64,000 bases of DNA from Winslowiella toletana (GTDB lineage Bacteria; Pseudomonadota; Gammaproteobacteria; Enterobacterales; Enterobacteriaceae). A program made the position numbers and the translations under genes. The notes under the pieces are model-generated. The model made no database searches and was not told where the DNA came from. It saw only the letters and a program-made list of their open reading frames with translations. Shown here piece by piece: positions 27,494 to 36,779 of the stretch. Numbering within the stretch: position 1 is the stretch's first letter; each line of letters opens with the position of its first letter. Location of the stretch: NCBI RefSeq assembly GCF_017875465.1, contig NZ_JAGGMQ010000001.1, positions 496,001 through 560,000 of the forward strand. The letters are read 5' to 3'.

Positions 27494-28810
27494 CTAGCCT
27501 AAACGACCAGTCGCACGCGCCAGCGCAATATCGAAGATATGCAACGCCTCTTCCAGCTGCGAATCACTGGTCACCAGCGGCGCAAGGAAACGCACGGTAT
27601 TACGATGCAGGCCGCATTTAATCAGCAGCAGACCTTCCTGACAGGCGCTGTCGAGGATCTTCTGCGTCAGCGCCGCATCCGGTTTTTTGCTCTCAAAATC
27701 GATAATTTCCACCGCCTGCATAAAGCCAATACCGCGCACTTCACCAATACAGGCGTATTTATCCGCCAGCTGCTGTAAACGCGCATTGAGCTGCGCACCG
27801 AGTATATTGGAACGCGCCAGCAGATTGTCATTCTCCAGCAGATCGAGCACCGCCAGCGATGCCGCACAGGCCAGCGCGTTGCCGCCATAGGTGCCGCCGA
27901 GCCCGCCAGGGGCTGGCGCATCCATAATCTCCGCACGCCCTACTACGCCTGAAATCGGCAGGCCGCCACCGAGACTTTTCGCGACGGTGACCAGGTCCGG
28001 GGTAATGGCAGAGTGCTCGAAACCAAACATTTTGCCGGTACGGCCAAAACCGGTCTGCACTTCATCACAAATCAGCAAAATGCCATGACGCTCGGTGATT
28101 TCGCGCAGCGCATGCATAAAGCTGGCGGGCGCCTGCAGAAAACCGCCGTCGCCCTGCACCGGCTCAATAATTATCGCCGCAACGCGTTCCGGCAGGATCT
28201 GCACCGCAAACAGATTATCCAGCGCCGCCAGACAATCCTCTGGTGAAATATCATGGAAAGCATTGGGGAAAGGCACGCGATAAATATCGCCAGGGAAAGG
28301 ACCAAAATTCTGTTTATAAGGCTGACTCATACCGGTCAGGGTGACACCTAATAAGGTGCGGCCATGAAACGCCCCGTCAAAGGCAATAATTCCCGGACGA
28401 CTGGTATAAGCGCGGGCGATTTTTACCGCATTTTCCACCGCTTCGGCGCCGCTGGTGAAAAATACACTTTTAAACGCCTCATCGCCGCCGATTAATTTAT
28501 TTAGCCGTTTTGCCAGCTCAATATAACCGGGATAGGCCGCCACCTGGAAACAGGGGTGGGATATCTGCTGTAACTGCTGCGTCACCGCATTAATCACCGC
28601 CGGATGGCTGTGACCGACATTCAGCACGCCGATGCCGCCAACAAAATCTAAATAGCGATTACCTTCCACGTCCCAGACTTCAGAGCCTTTCCCTTTGGCG
28701 ATCACCACCGGGTGAGCGGTGACCACACCGCGCGGCACATTCTCTTCGCGTGCATTCAGAAATAGTGCGTTATCAGAAAATGTTTGCTGCTCAGCCATTA
28801 AATTTTGCAT
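27494..28810 (-). CDS. gabT: 4-aminobutyrate aminotransferase-like (class III)
   Basis: 438 residues. PLP class III aminotransferase: GGIGVLNVGHSHP, FTSGAEAVENAVKIAR, the cofactor aspartate in ICDEVQTGFGRTG and the PLP lysine in TVAKSLGGGLP. Converts an omega-amino acid such as GABA with 2-oxoglutarate to the semialdehyde and glutamate. The GabD-like dehydrogenase at 42.3-43.7 kb is the natural partner. GAGG lies 7 bases before the start. It may accept related omega-amines. Confidence 0.85.
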   Translation of the reverse strand: MQNLMAEQQTFSDNALFLNAREENVPRGVVTAHPVVIAKGKGSEVWDVEGNRYLDFVGGIGVLNVGHSHPAVINAVTQQLQQISHPCFQVAAYPGYIELAKRLNKLIGGDEAFKSVFFTSGAEAVENAVKIARAYTSRPGIIAFDGAFHGRTLLGVTLTGMSQPYKQNFGPFPGDIYRVPFPNAFHDISPEDCLAALDNLFAVQILPERVAAIIIEPVQGDGGFLQAPASFMHALREITERHGILLICDEVQTGFGRTGKMFGFEHSAITPDLVTVAKSLGGGLPISGVVGRAEIMDAPAPGGLGGTYGGNALACAASLAVLDLLENDNLLARSNILGAQLNARLQQLADKYACIGEVRGIGFMQAVEIIDFESKKPDAALTQKILDSACQEGLLLIKCGLHRNTVRFLAPLVTSDSQLEEALHIFDIALARATGRLG

Positions 28811-28938
28811 CTCTCTACCTCATCGACGTAACGATAATATGGGTCAAGTATCGCAATAAGCCCTTTCGCTAAGCTGCCGTAATTCCCACGGCAGCAGCAT
28901 TTACTTTCGAATTCAGCGGGAATCAGTTAATTAAATTT

Positions 28939-30063
28939 TCACCCCAGCGTTTCGCGCACCACTTCGCAAAACCAGCTTACGCCGAACGGGATCACATCAT
29001 CATTAAAGTCATAGGCGGAGTGGTGCAGAGGACGGCTGTCGGCAGAGCCGAGCCACAGATAAGCGCCGGGACGCGCCTGCAACATAAATGAGAAGTCTTC
29101 CGAGGTCAGCGCGGGCTTATCGGCTTCCGTGACCTGCAGCCCGGCATGCTGCGCCGCCTGTAAGGCAATCGCCGCTTCCGCTGCGCTGTTAATGGTCGCC
29201 GGATAGTAACGGTTATACTGCACTTCCGCCTGCAAGCCGTGGGCGGCACTGACATGTTCCGCCATCTGCCGCAGACGCTGCTCAATCACATCCTGCACCT
29301 GCGGATTGAAGGTGCGCACCGTACCGGTAATCTCCGCTTGCGCCGGGATCATATTGTGCGAGAAGCCACCCTGAATGCGCGTCACCGTCAGTAATCCCGG
29401 TTCGCAGGGATCTATCGCGCGCGCCACAATGGTATTCAGCTGCACCACCAGTTCACTGGTGGCTAACAGCGTATCCGCACTGAGATGTGGCTGCGCCGCA
29501 TGACCGCCACCGCCGGTTAACCTGATATCAAAACGGTCGGCGGCGGCCATAATCGGTCCCGCACGGGTTTGCGCGCTGCCAGTCGGCAGTTCCGGCCAGT
29601 TATGCACCGCGTACACCGCATCGCAGGGGAAGCGCGTAAACAGACCGTCATCGATCATCGCTTTCGCGCCCGCCAGCCCCTCTTCGGCAGGCTGAAAAAT
29701 AAAGTGCACCGTACCGTTAAAATCAGCGGATTTTACCAGCGCTTCCGCCGCGCCAAGCAGCATCGTGGTGTGCCCGTCATGGCCGCAGGCGTGGCTGACG
29801 CCAGCATGGCAGCTTTTCCATGGCTGGCCACCGCCATCATCCATCGGCAGCGCATCCATATCGGCGCGCAGACCGATGCTGCGGCCGCTGTCGCCGCGTC
29901 GCAAGACGCCGACCACGCCAGTTTTACCGATGCCGCGATGCACCTCAATGCCCAGCGCGCTAAGGAACTGCGCCACGATCTCCGCAGTGCGATGCTCGGC
30001 AAATCCCAGCTCCGGATGGGCGTGCAGATCCCGTCGCAGCGCGACTAAATGTGACAACGCCAT
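28939..30063 (-). CDS. M20-family amidohydrolase (N-acyl amino acid deacylase)
   Basis: 374 residues, M20D type (hippurate or N-acetyl-amino acid hydrolase). N-terminal RRDLHAHPELGF, metal ligands in HACGHDGHTTMLLGAA (C93, H95), catalytic PAEEGLAGAKAMI, and the C-terminal metal-site pattern LTSEDFSFMLQ. Hydrolyses an N-acyl amino acid. With two acetyltransferases in the same cluster it could remove an acetyl group added earlier in the route. The start is only 1 base from the reductase stop. Confidence 0.88.
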   Translation of the reverse strand: MALSHLVALRRDLHAHPELGFAEHRTAEIVAQFLSALGIEVHRGIGKTGVVGVLRRGDSGRSIGLRADMDALPMDDGGGQPWKSCHAGVSHACGHDGHTTMLLGAAEALVKSADFNGTVHFIFQPAEEGLAGAKAMIDDGLFTRFPCDAVYAVHNWPELPTGSAQTRAGPIMAAADRFDIRLTGGGGHAAQPHLSADTLLATSELVVQLNTIVARAIDPCEPGLLTVTRIQGGFSHNMIPAQAEITGTVRTFNPQVQDVIEQRLRQMAEHVSAAHGLQAEVQYNRYYPATINSAAEAAIALQAAQHAGLQVTEADKPALTSEDFSFMLQARPGAYLWLGSADSRPLHHSAYDFNDDVIPFGVSWFCEVVRETLG

Positions 30064-30064
30064 A

Positions 30065-30991
30065 TTAATACCCTCTCTGTCTGTCGATCACCCCGACCAT
30101 CGCCTCACCGGCTTCAAAACGCCGGATATTGGCCAGCAGCGCTTCGATGGCGGTGTCCGCCATACTGTGACTGGCAATATGCGGGGTTAACCAGATGGCC
30201 GGATGGTTCCAGAACGGATGTCCGGCGGGCAGAGGCTCCGGATCGGTAACATCCACCACCGCCGCGCTCAGCTGCTGGCTGTCCAGCGCGCTAAGTAAGT
30301 CGTCGTGATTAAGCTGCGCGCCACGGCCGACCTGCACCAGCGCCGCACCGCGCGGCAGCTGGTTAAAGCAGTCGGCATTCAGCAGCCCTCTGGTGCTGTC
30401 GGTCAGCGGCAACAGACAGATTAAGATATCGCTGCGCGCAAGGAACGCCGCCAGCTGATCGGGGCCAGCCCAGCACTGCACGCCCTCAATATCACGCGGC
30501 GTACGGCTCCAGCCGCCACAGTCAAAACCAAATGCCTGCAACGGTTTCAGCACCGCTTCGCCCAGACTGCCCAACCCCATCACGCCGACACGACACTTCG
30601 TCGCCGAACGCATCAGATGTGGCTGCCACTGCTGCGCACGCTGCTGCTGAAAATAGCGCGGCATATCGCGATGCAGGCCGAGCACAGCAAAGGTGACGTA
30701 CTCCACCATGCCATTAATCAGGCCCGGCTCCACCATACGCACCACCGGCAAATCGGCAGGCAGGCGCGCGTAATCAAACTGGTCAGCGCCAGCGCCGACG
30801 GAGAACAGCACCTTCAGATTCGGGAACTGCTGCATAATATCCGCTGGCGGCTGCCAGGCGACCAGATAGTCGACTGTCGTCGGGTCGCCGATATCCGGCC
30901 ACAGGCGAAAACTGGCATGCGGCACCTGCTCTTTTACCAGCGCCGCCCATTTGCGCCCGCGCTCGGGTTCAGACTTATAGACAATATTCAT
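30065..30991 (-). CDS. D-2-hydroxyacid dehydrogenase, GhrA-like
   Basis: 308 residues, similar in length to glyoxylate/hydroxypyruvate reductase A. Nucleotide-binding GVMGLGSLGEAV, substrate Arg in QVGRGAQLN, the DVTDPEPLPAGHPFWNHP block and catalytic His in LTPHIASHS. Reduces a 2-oxoacid such as glyoxylate or hydroxypyruvate with NAD(P)H. Start overlaps the upstream acetyltransferase stop in TGATG. Confidence 0.88.
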   Translation of the reverse strand: MNIVYKSEPERGRKWAALVKEQVPHASFRLWPDIGDPTTVDYLVAWQPPADIMQQFPNLKVLFSVGAGADQFDYARLPADLPVVRMVEPGLINGMVEYVTFAVLGLHRDMPRYFQQQRAQQWQPHLMRSATKCRVGVMGLGSLGEAVLKPLQAFGFDCGGWSRTPRDIEGVQCWAGPDQLAAFLARSDILICLLPLTDSTRGLLNADCFNQLPRGAALVQVGRGAQLNHDDLLSALDSQQLSAAVVDVTDPEPLPAGHPFWNHPAIWLTPHIASHSMADTAIEALLANIRRFEAGEAMVGVIDRQRGY

Positions 30992-31839
30992 CAGGCCATC
31001 GCCTGGGTCATTAACCCAAACACCTGCATAGCGCCCGCTGCGGGCTGCCAGGGTGTTCCCTTAATCATGGTGGTTGGCGCATCGACTTTCGCCAGTCCCT
31101 GCGCGGTTAACCAGTCTCCCAGACCACTGGAGGCATCGGTATCTACTCGCACAAACTGGCCGCTGACTTTGCTGAGCAGCTGAGTGACCAGCAGTTTCGC
31201 CGACGCCAGATCGCGGGCAATCACCGGCCCGATCGCATAGCCATGACCAAAGCGACGCAAACAGGCGAATCCCTGCGCCTGACCACTCTGCTCCAGCAGC
31301 AGCAACGGCTGTCCGCTGGCCAGCAGGGCGGCGATAAGCTGTGGACGATGCTGACCATGCGCCTGCTGATCGAGCGCCGTCAGCAGCGCCGCATCTTCTG
31401 GCTGCGCCTGACGCAGCTGCTGATCGGCAGCGGGCGCTATCGCCGCAATATCCGCCAGTTCACGACACTGATGCTGCTCAACATTGCCGGTGGCGACAAA
31501 GCCGAGTTTTTCATATAACCCTCTGCCCGCCTCGGTGGCATGCAGCCGCACATTGCTGCCGGAAAGTTTCTCCAGCACTGCCAGCATCAGCTGTTTGCCA
31601 ATCCCGCGCCCCTGTGCGGCACCATCAACAATCACCAGCCCGAGGGTGGCGTAGTCGCTGCCCCAGCGCCAGCAGAGCGCCGTCCCGATCAGCTGACCAT
31701 GCTCTTCCGCCACTACCCCTTCGCCCAGTTGCAGCGCCTGCTGCCAGTCGGCGCGACGATGCGGCCACTTCATCTGCTGGGTCAGCGCAAAAGCGCCGTC
31801 CAGATCGCGCTCACTCATTGCGCGTAGTTGGATGCTCAT
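30991..31839 (-). CDS. Two-domain GNAT family acetyltransferase
   Basis: 282 residues. The N-terminal GNAT domain has GLVIVDGAAQGRGIGKQLMLAVLEKL and RGLYEKLGFV. The C-terminal half (GQAQGFACLRRFGHGYAIGPV and ARDLASAKLLV) is a second, degenerate GNAT-like domain. Substrate unknown; the position between an FAD oxidase and hydroxyacid reductase suggests a small amine or amino acid from the imported compound. Confidence 0.82.
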   Translation of the reverse strand: MSIQLRAMSERDLDGAFALTQQMKWPHRRADWQQALQLGEGVVAEEHGQLIGTALCWRWGSDYATLGLVIVDGAAQGRGIGKQLMLAVLEKLSGSNVRLHATEAGRGLYEKLGFVATGNVEQHQCRELADIAAIAPAADQQLRQAQPEDAALLTALDQQAHGQHRPQLIAALLASGQPLLLLEQSGQAQGFACLRRFGHGYAIGPVIARDLASAKLLVTQLLSKVSGQFVRVDTDASSGLGDWLTAQGLAKVDAPTTMIKGTPWQPAAGAMQVFGLMTQAMA

Positions 31840-31848
31840 CGCTTCTCC

Positions 31849-33180
31849 TTACATCATGCCTGGCGTATCAAGACCGGATCCATCGACCAGTCGCGAATAA
31901 CGATACGGTGTCGGGTCGACCACCGGTTGCTCATTCATAATCAGATCGGCGGCCAGTCGTCCGGCCCCCGGCCCGATACCAAAACCATGTCCGCTATATC
32001 CGGCGGAAATCACCAGTCCCGGCAGCTGCGGCACCGTGGAAATCACCGGGATCGCATCCGGCGCGCTGTCAATCATGCCACCCCACGCCTGTACCATGCG
32101 CAGATCCGCCAGCGCCGGATACTCTTTGCGCATGGCGGCAATGCCTTCCTGCACCAGCGCCAGATCGGCATGCGGATCGAGAATCCGCACTTTTTCAAAC
32201 GGTGACACCGCGTCGAACTGCCAGCGGCCCAGCGCTTCCGGCCCGCGGTAAAAAGGCGCAAGACCGAGACGGATCTTCAGATTTTTACGCCGTGCTTTAA
32301 AGGTGGGATAGAACTGACGCGCATAACGCAGCCCCTGCGCGCCCGGCTCTAAGCGGCCACGACCTGAAACCGAGACCGTATAGCTGCCATCCAGCTGCGG
32401 ACGGCAGGCAAAGCCCGGGGTATACAGCGGCATGGCAATGGCCTGCTCAATCGGTGCGGTGCGGAAGGCGGTGCCAATCACATTGCCCAGCGGCAGATCG
32501 ATGCCATGACGGCGGCAGAACATTGAGGTCCAGGCGCCACCGGCACAAATCACGCTGGCGGTTTTAATCAGTCCGCGTTCGGTCCAGACGCCGCTGACGC
32601 GGCCCGCCGCGATATCCAGCCCACGCACCGCGCACTGCTGAATCACACAAGCGCCGAGACGCTGCGCGGCAATCGCCAGACCCGGCGCGGCGAGTGACGG
32701 TTCGGCATGGCCATCCGTCGGCGACGATACGCCGCCCAGCCAGGCGGTGGTGCTGCCGGGCGTCATCGCTTTCGCCTGCTCCGCGTTAAGTATATCGCTG
32801 CGCACATCGTAGCTTTTCGCCATTTTGCCCCAGTTATCCCAGGCATCAATTTCGCTCTGATCGCGTGTGGCGTACACCAGACCGGTGCGACGGAAACCCA
32901 GCTCTTCACCGGTTTCCTGGCTCAGCTCTTCCCAGCGCCGCAGGGCATAGATAATCAGCGGTAATTCACGTTCGTCGCGGTTCTGCTGGCGGCACCAGCC
33001 CCAGTTACGGCTGGACTGTTCGCCGCCCACCAGCCCTTTCTCCAGCAAAACCACTTTTACACCCTGTTTTGCCAGTTCATAGGCCGCTGCGGCGCCAGCG
33101 ATACCACCGCCGATCACCACCACATCAGCGGATTCAGGAAAATATGCATTATCCTGTACATATCGAATCGGTGCTGGCAT
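31849..33180 (-). CDS. FAD-dependent amine/D-amino acid oxidoreductase (DadA-like)
   Basis: 443 residues from the ATG at 33180; the longer frame to 33294 runs through a REP palindrome and is rejected. FAD-binding ADVVVIGGGIAGAAAAYELAKQGVKVVLLEKG motif (read here as GGGIAGAAAA plus LLEKG), then SSRNWGWCRQQNRDE near the flavin, and the C-terminal SAGYSGHGFGIGPGAG. Oxidises a secondary amine or amino acid and feeds electrons to oxygen or the respiratory chain. It follows the ABC transporter genes in one cluster. Confidence 0.87.
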   Translation of the reverse strand: MPAPIRYVQDNAYFPESADVVVIGGGIAGAAAAYELAKQGVKVVLLEKGLVGGEQSSRNWGWCRQQNRDERELPLIIYALRRWEELSQETGEELGFRRTGLVYATRDQSEIDAWDNWGKMAKSYDVRSDILNAEQAKAMTPGSTTAWLGGVSSPTDGHAEPSLAAPGLAIAAQRLGACVIQQCAVRGLDIAAGRVSGVWTERGLIKTASVICAGGAWTSMFCRRHGIDLPLGNVIGTAFRTAPIEQAIAMPLYTPGFACRPQLDGSYTVSVSGRGRLEPGAQGLRYARQFYPTFKARRKNLKIRLGLAPFYRGPEALGRWQFDAVSPFEKVRILDPHADLALVQEGIAAMRKEYPALADLRMVQAWGGMIDSAPDAIPVISTVPQLPGLVISAGYSGHGFGIGPGAGRLAADLIMNEQPVVDPTPYRYSRLVDGSGLDTPGMM

Positions 33181-33213
33181 TGCGTGTATTACCTCATATG
33201 CAAATTTTTGGCA

Positions 33214-33279
33214 CGGGCGGCGAGAACGCCGCCCCTGCATCGGTTTATTTGTGCGTAGGGGAGCCGTTATCGGCTCCCG
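33214..33279. repeat. REP-like paired palindrome, copy 3
   Basis: First arm GGGCGGCG-AGAA-CGCCGCCC, identical to copy 1; second arm GGGAGCCG-TTAT-CGGCTCCC. It lies between the ATPase gene and the FAD oxidoreductase gene, within a likely operon, so it may act as an mRNA stabiliser. Confidence 0.82.
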
Positions 33280-33293
33280 CATCGACGCCGTCA

Positions 33294-34958
33294 TTACAGG
33301 GCGATATCGCCCTCGTCATGCTCATCCAGCCAGCCCTGACGTAGCTCCGGCACCGCCCGTTTCAGGCGTTCATAGTAGAGATCGCTGGACGGTTTGTCAT
33401 AATCGGCGCGCGCCACCTGGGCCACCATGCGGCCACTTTTCACCACAATAATTTCATCGCACACCGAACGCACCGCATGCAGATCGTGACTGATAAACAG
33501 CACCGACAGCCCCAGCTCACGGCGCAAATCGGTAATCAGATCCAGCACCGCTGCAGCCACCACCGTATCCAGCGCCGAGGTCACCTCATCGCACAGGATC
33601 AGGTCCGGTTCGGCAGCCAGCGCCCGCGCCAGGTTTACCCGCTGTTTCTGGCCGCCGGAGAGCGCCCAGGGCCGTCGCCACAACACGCTGCGCGGCAGAC
33701 GCACCAGATCCAGCAGCTCAAATAGCCGTTTTTCCAGCGCCGCACCGCGTAAACCGTGAAACAGTTTCAGTGGACGCGTCAGAATATTTTCCACGCTGTG
33801 CGCCGGATTTAGCGCGGTGTCCGCCATCTGAAACACATACTGAATTCGCCTGAGTTCATTTTCCGGCCGCTGTTGCAGCGCCCCGGCGATATAGTGACCA
33901 TTAAACAGGATATGGCCGCTGGACGGTGTATTAATCCCGGCAATGGCGTGAGCCAGCGTGGTTTTACCTGAGCCGGATTCGCCGATAATGCCAATCGCCT
34001 GACCGCGAAACAGTTTGAAGTGAATATCCTGTAAGATTTTGATTTTCGGCTGGCCATCGCTGTCCAGCGGGCCGTAACCGGCAGAGAGATCCCGCACTTC
34101 CAGCAGCGGATGAATACCCGCTTCTTCCGCATGCCAGGCGCTGTCGCGGGTTTTCTGCTGCGCGGCGTCCAGCAGCAACCGCGTATATTCCGCCTGCGGC
34201 GCCGCCAGCAATCTGTCGGTGCTGCCGTATTCGGCAATTGAACCTTTCAGCAGTACCAGAATCCGGTCTGCCATCTGCGCCACGACCGCCAGATCATGAC
34301 TGACATAGATCGCCGTGGTGCCGCGCTGACGCACCACGCGGCGAAAAGCTTTCAGCACTTCCACCTGAGTGGTGACATCCAGCGCGGTGGTTGGCTCATC
34401 AAGGATCACCACTTCCGGATCACCTATCAGCGCCATCGCCGTCATCAGACGTTGCAGCTGACCACCAGAAACCTGATGCGGATAGCGATCGCCAATGGTG
34501 TCCGGATCTGGCAGCGCCAGTTCGCGAAACAGCTCCAGCGCTTTCTTCTTCGCCGTGGCGCGGCTCATCAGGCCATGGATCACCACCGGCTCAATCACCT
34601 GGTCGAGGATTTTCATCGCCGGATTAAATGAGGCCGCCGCGCTCTGCGCAATATAGGCCACTTTATTACCGCGGAATTCGCACAGCTGCCCCGGCGTCAG
34701 CGCGGTGACTTCGGTATCGGCAATATGAATCGTGCCTGCGGCGATATGGCAGCCATGGCGCGCGTAGCCCATCAGCGCCAGCGCGATGGTAGTTTTGCCG
34801 GAACCGGATTCCCCGATTAGCGCCAGCACTTCGCCCTTCTGCACGGTAAAACGGATATCAGAAACCAGCGAAACTTCCTGGCCGTCGTCGGCTTTAGCGG
34901 TCACCCGCAGGTTTTCCACCGACACCATCGGACGTGCGCTATGTGGCGTAATATTCAT
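33294..34958 (-). CDS. Peptide/opine ABC transporter, fused double ATPase
   Basis: 554 residues with two complete OppD/OppF-type ATPase domains (compare GsiA). Each half has GESGSGKT as Walker A, a signature (VSGGQLQRLMTAMAL; LSGGQKQRVNLARAL) and Walker B (VVILDEPTTALD; LILCDEVTSALD). Powers uptake by the two permeases upstream. Start overlaps by 4 bases with the preceding permease gene. Confidence 0.92.
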   Translation of the reverse strand: MNITPHSARPMVSVENLRVTAKADDGQEVSLVSDIRFTVQKGEVLALIGESGSGKTTIALALMGYARHGCHIAAGTIHIADTEVTALTPGQLCEFRGNKVAYIAQSAAASFNPAMKILDQVIEPVVIHGLMSRATAKKKALELFRELALPDPDTIGDRYPHQVSGGQLQRLMTAMALIGDPEVVILDEPTTALDVTTQVEVLKAFRRVVRQRGTTAIYVSHDLAVVAQMADRILVLLKGSIAEYGSTDRLLAAPQAEYTRLLLDAAQQKTRDSAWHAEEAGIHPLLEVRDLSAGYGPLDSDGQPKIKILQDIHFKLFRGQAIGIIGESGSGKTTLAHAIAGINTPSSGHILFNGHYIAGALQQRPENELRRIQYVFQMADTALNPAHSVENILTRPLKLFHGLRGAALEKRLFELLDLVRLPRSVLWRRPWALSGGQKQRVNLARALAAEPDLILCDEVTSALDTVVAAAVLDLITDLRRELGLSVLFISHDLHAVRSVCDEIIVVKSGRMVAQVARADYDKPSSDLYYERLKRAVPELRQGWLDEHDEGDIAL

Positions 34959-35806
34959 GCAACCCCCTTCACCCAGTTTATCGGACGCATCGCTTGTAAG
35001 CTGTCGATAAACAGGTTCGCGCCAATGGTCAGGCTGGCGATCGCCACCGCTGGCATCAGCACCGCCGGTGAGCCATCAAACAGCCCTTGCAGGTTTTCGC
35101 GCACCAGCGTGCCCCAGTCGGCATAAGGCGGCTGAACGCCGAGGCCAAGGAAACTCAGGCCACTCAGCATCAGCACGATATAGACAAAACGCAGACCGAA
35201 GTCGGTCAGCATCGGATGCACCATATTTGGCAGAATATCGTGGATGGCGATATACCAGCGGCTTTCACCGCGCAGCCGCGACGCCTGCACATAGTCCATC
35301 GAGCGCAGGCTGGAGGCCATCGCATAGGCGATACGGTAAGCGCCCGGCCAGTAGGTAAATACTGCGGTGATAATCAGCATCGGCAGCGAAGAGCCGAATA
35401 CCGCCACAATCATCAGCGCCAGAATTTTACCCGGCAGGATCAGCATCGCATCGTTGATGCGTCCAAGAATTTCTTCCAGCCAGCGTCCGGTGACCGCCGC
35501 CAGCAACGCCAGCAGGGTGCCGACAATACTGGCCATCAGTGCGGCGCTCAGCGCCAGACCAATCGAGTAACGGGCGCCATACATAATGCGGCTGAGAATA
35601 TCGCGGCCAAGATAGTCGGTGCCAAACCAGAATTCAGCGCTAAAACCGCCAAACATCGGGCCGCCGCCAATATCTTCCAGGTTGTGCGGCGCCAGCGCGG
35701 TGCCGAATATCGCCATAAAAATCCAGAACAGCGTGATCAGCAGGCCGAGGCGGCCAGCGTTATTCAGCGACTGGATAAATCTTAAGGGCAACAGAAGCGT
35801 ATTCAT
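34955..35806 (-). CDS. Peptide/opine ABC transporter permease (DppC-like)
   Basis: 283 residues from the ATG at 35806, which overlaps the DppB-like stop in TGATG with GGAGGGG just upstream; a GTG at 35818 is less likely. Family marks: FGTDYLGRDILSRIMYGARYS near the N terminus and the coupling loop ASRLRGESRWYIAIHDILPN. Inner membrane. Confidence 0.92.
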   Translation of the reverse strand: MNTLLLPLRFIQSLNNAGRLGLLITLFWIFMAIFGTALAPHNLEDIGGGPMFGGFSAEFWFGTDYLGRDILSRIMYGARYSIGLALSAALMASIVGTLLALLAAVTGRWLEEILGRINDAMLILPGKILALMIVAVFGSSLPMLIITAVFTYWPGAYRIAYAMASSLRSMDYVQASRLRGESRWYIAIHDILPNMVHPMLTDFGLRFVYIVLMLSGLSFLGLGVQPPYADWGTLVRENLQGLFDGSPAVLMPAVAIASLTIGANLFIDSLQAMRPINWVKGVA

Positions 35807-36759
35807 CAGCCCCTCCACTTGGGATTAAATGCAATCGTCAGGATATCCGCCGCCAGCAACAGCACCAGATAGCAGACGGCAAAGAACATCACACACAGCT
35901 GCACCACCGGCAGATCGCGGTTACTGACCGCATCCACCATCTGGCTGGCCAGCCCCGGATAACTGAAAATGCTTTCAATAATAATCACGCCGCCAAACAG
36001 ATAAGAGAGGCTGAGCGAGACAGCATTGGCAATCGGTCCGACCGCGTTTGGCAGTGCGTGACGCAGCATAGCGCGCAGCGGCGAAACCCCTTTCAGCAGC
36101 GTCATCTCCAGATAAGGGCTGTCCATCTGATTGATAATCGCCGCCCGCGTCATGCGCGCCATCTGCGCCACCACCACGCAGCACAGAGTCAGCACCGGCA
36201 GCGCGTAGGTACGCAGAAAACCCAGCAGATCCTGATCCGGCGAGCCAATCGACATCGCTGGCACCCAGTGCAGCTTCACCGCAAAGATAATCACCGCAAT
36301 GGTCGCCACCAGAAACTCCGGCACCGCCACCACCGCCATGGTGCTCAGCACCAGCGCACGGTCCAGCAGCGAACCGCGTTTCATCGCGGCGGTGATGCCA
36401 ATCACCAGCGCCAGCGGGACGGACACCAGCGTGGTGGTGGCCGCCAGCTGGAAGGTGGCGGGAATGCGCTGCGCCACCAGCTGTGTCACCGGTAAATTAC
36501 TGGCGAAGGAGGTGCCAAAATCGCCCTGAAGCATACCGGCCAGCCAGCTGAAATAGCGTAACACCAGCGGCTGATCAAGCCCGAGCTGCTGACGCAGCGC
36601 GGCAATGGTTTCCGGGGTGGCCCCTTGTCCGAGGATCATCTGCGCCGCATCGCCCGGCAGCATACTGGTGATCAGAAACACCAGCGCCGAAACGATCAGC
36701 AGCGTTAATAAGCCGGAGCCGAGGCGCCGTGCAACCAGTGTGAAAATGGTCCGATTCAT
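35806..36759 (-). CDS. Peptide/opine ABC transporter permease (DppB-like)
   Basis: 317 residues. N-terminal helix then GDAAQMILGQGATPETIAALRQQLGLDQP, typical of the family, and the coupling loop LLKGVSPLRAMLRHALPNAVG. Pairs with the DppC-like permease. It follows the binding-protein gene by 20 bases. Confidence 0.92.
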   Translation of the reverse strand: MNRTIFTLVARRLGSGLLTLLIVSALVFLITSMLPGDAAQMILGQGATPETIAALRQQLGLDQPLVLRYFSWLAGMLQGDFGTSFASNLPVTQLVAQRIPATFQLAATTTLVSVPLALVIGITAAMKRGSLLDRALVLSTMAVVAVPEFLVATIAVIIFAVKLHWVPAMSIGSPDQDLLGFLRTYALPVLTLCCVVVAQMARMTRAAIINQMDSPYLEMTLLKGVSPLRAMLRHALPNAVGPIANAVSLSLSYLFGGVIIIESIFSYPGLASQMVDAVSNRDLPVVQLCVMFFAVCYLVLLLAADILTIAFNPKWRG

Positions 36760-36779
36760 CGCCGTTCTCCTTAATCAAA

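Noticed and set aside
33181..33294. Upstream extension of the DadA-like gene
   Set aside because: The frame runs through a REP palindrome; the conserved FAD motif starts soon after the ATG at 33180.
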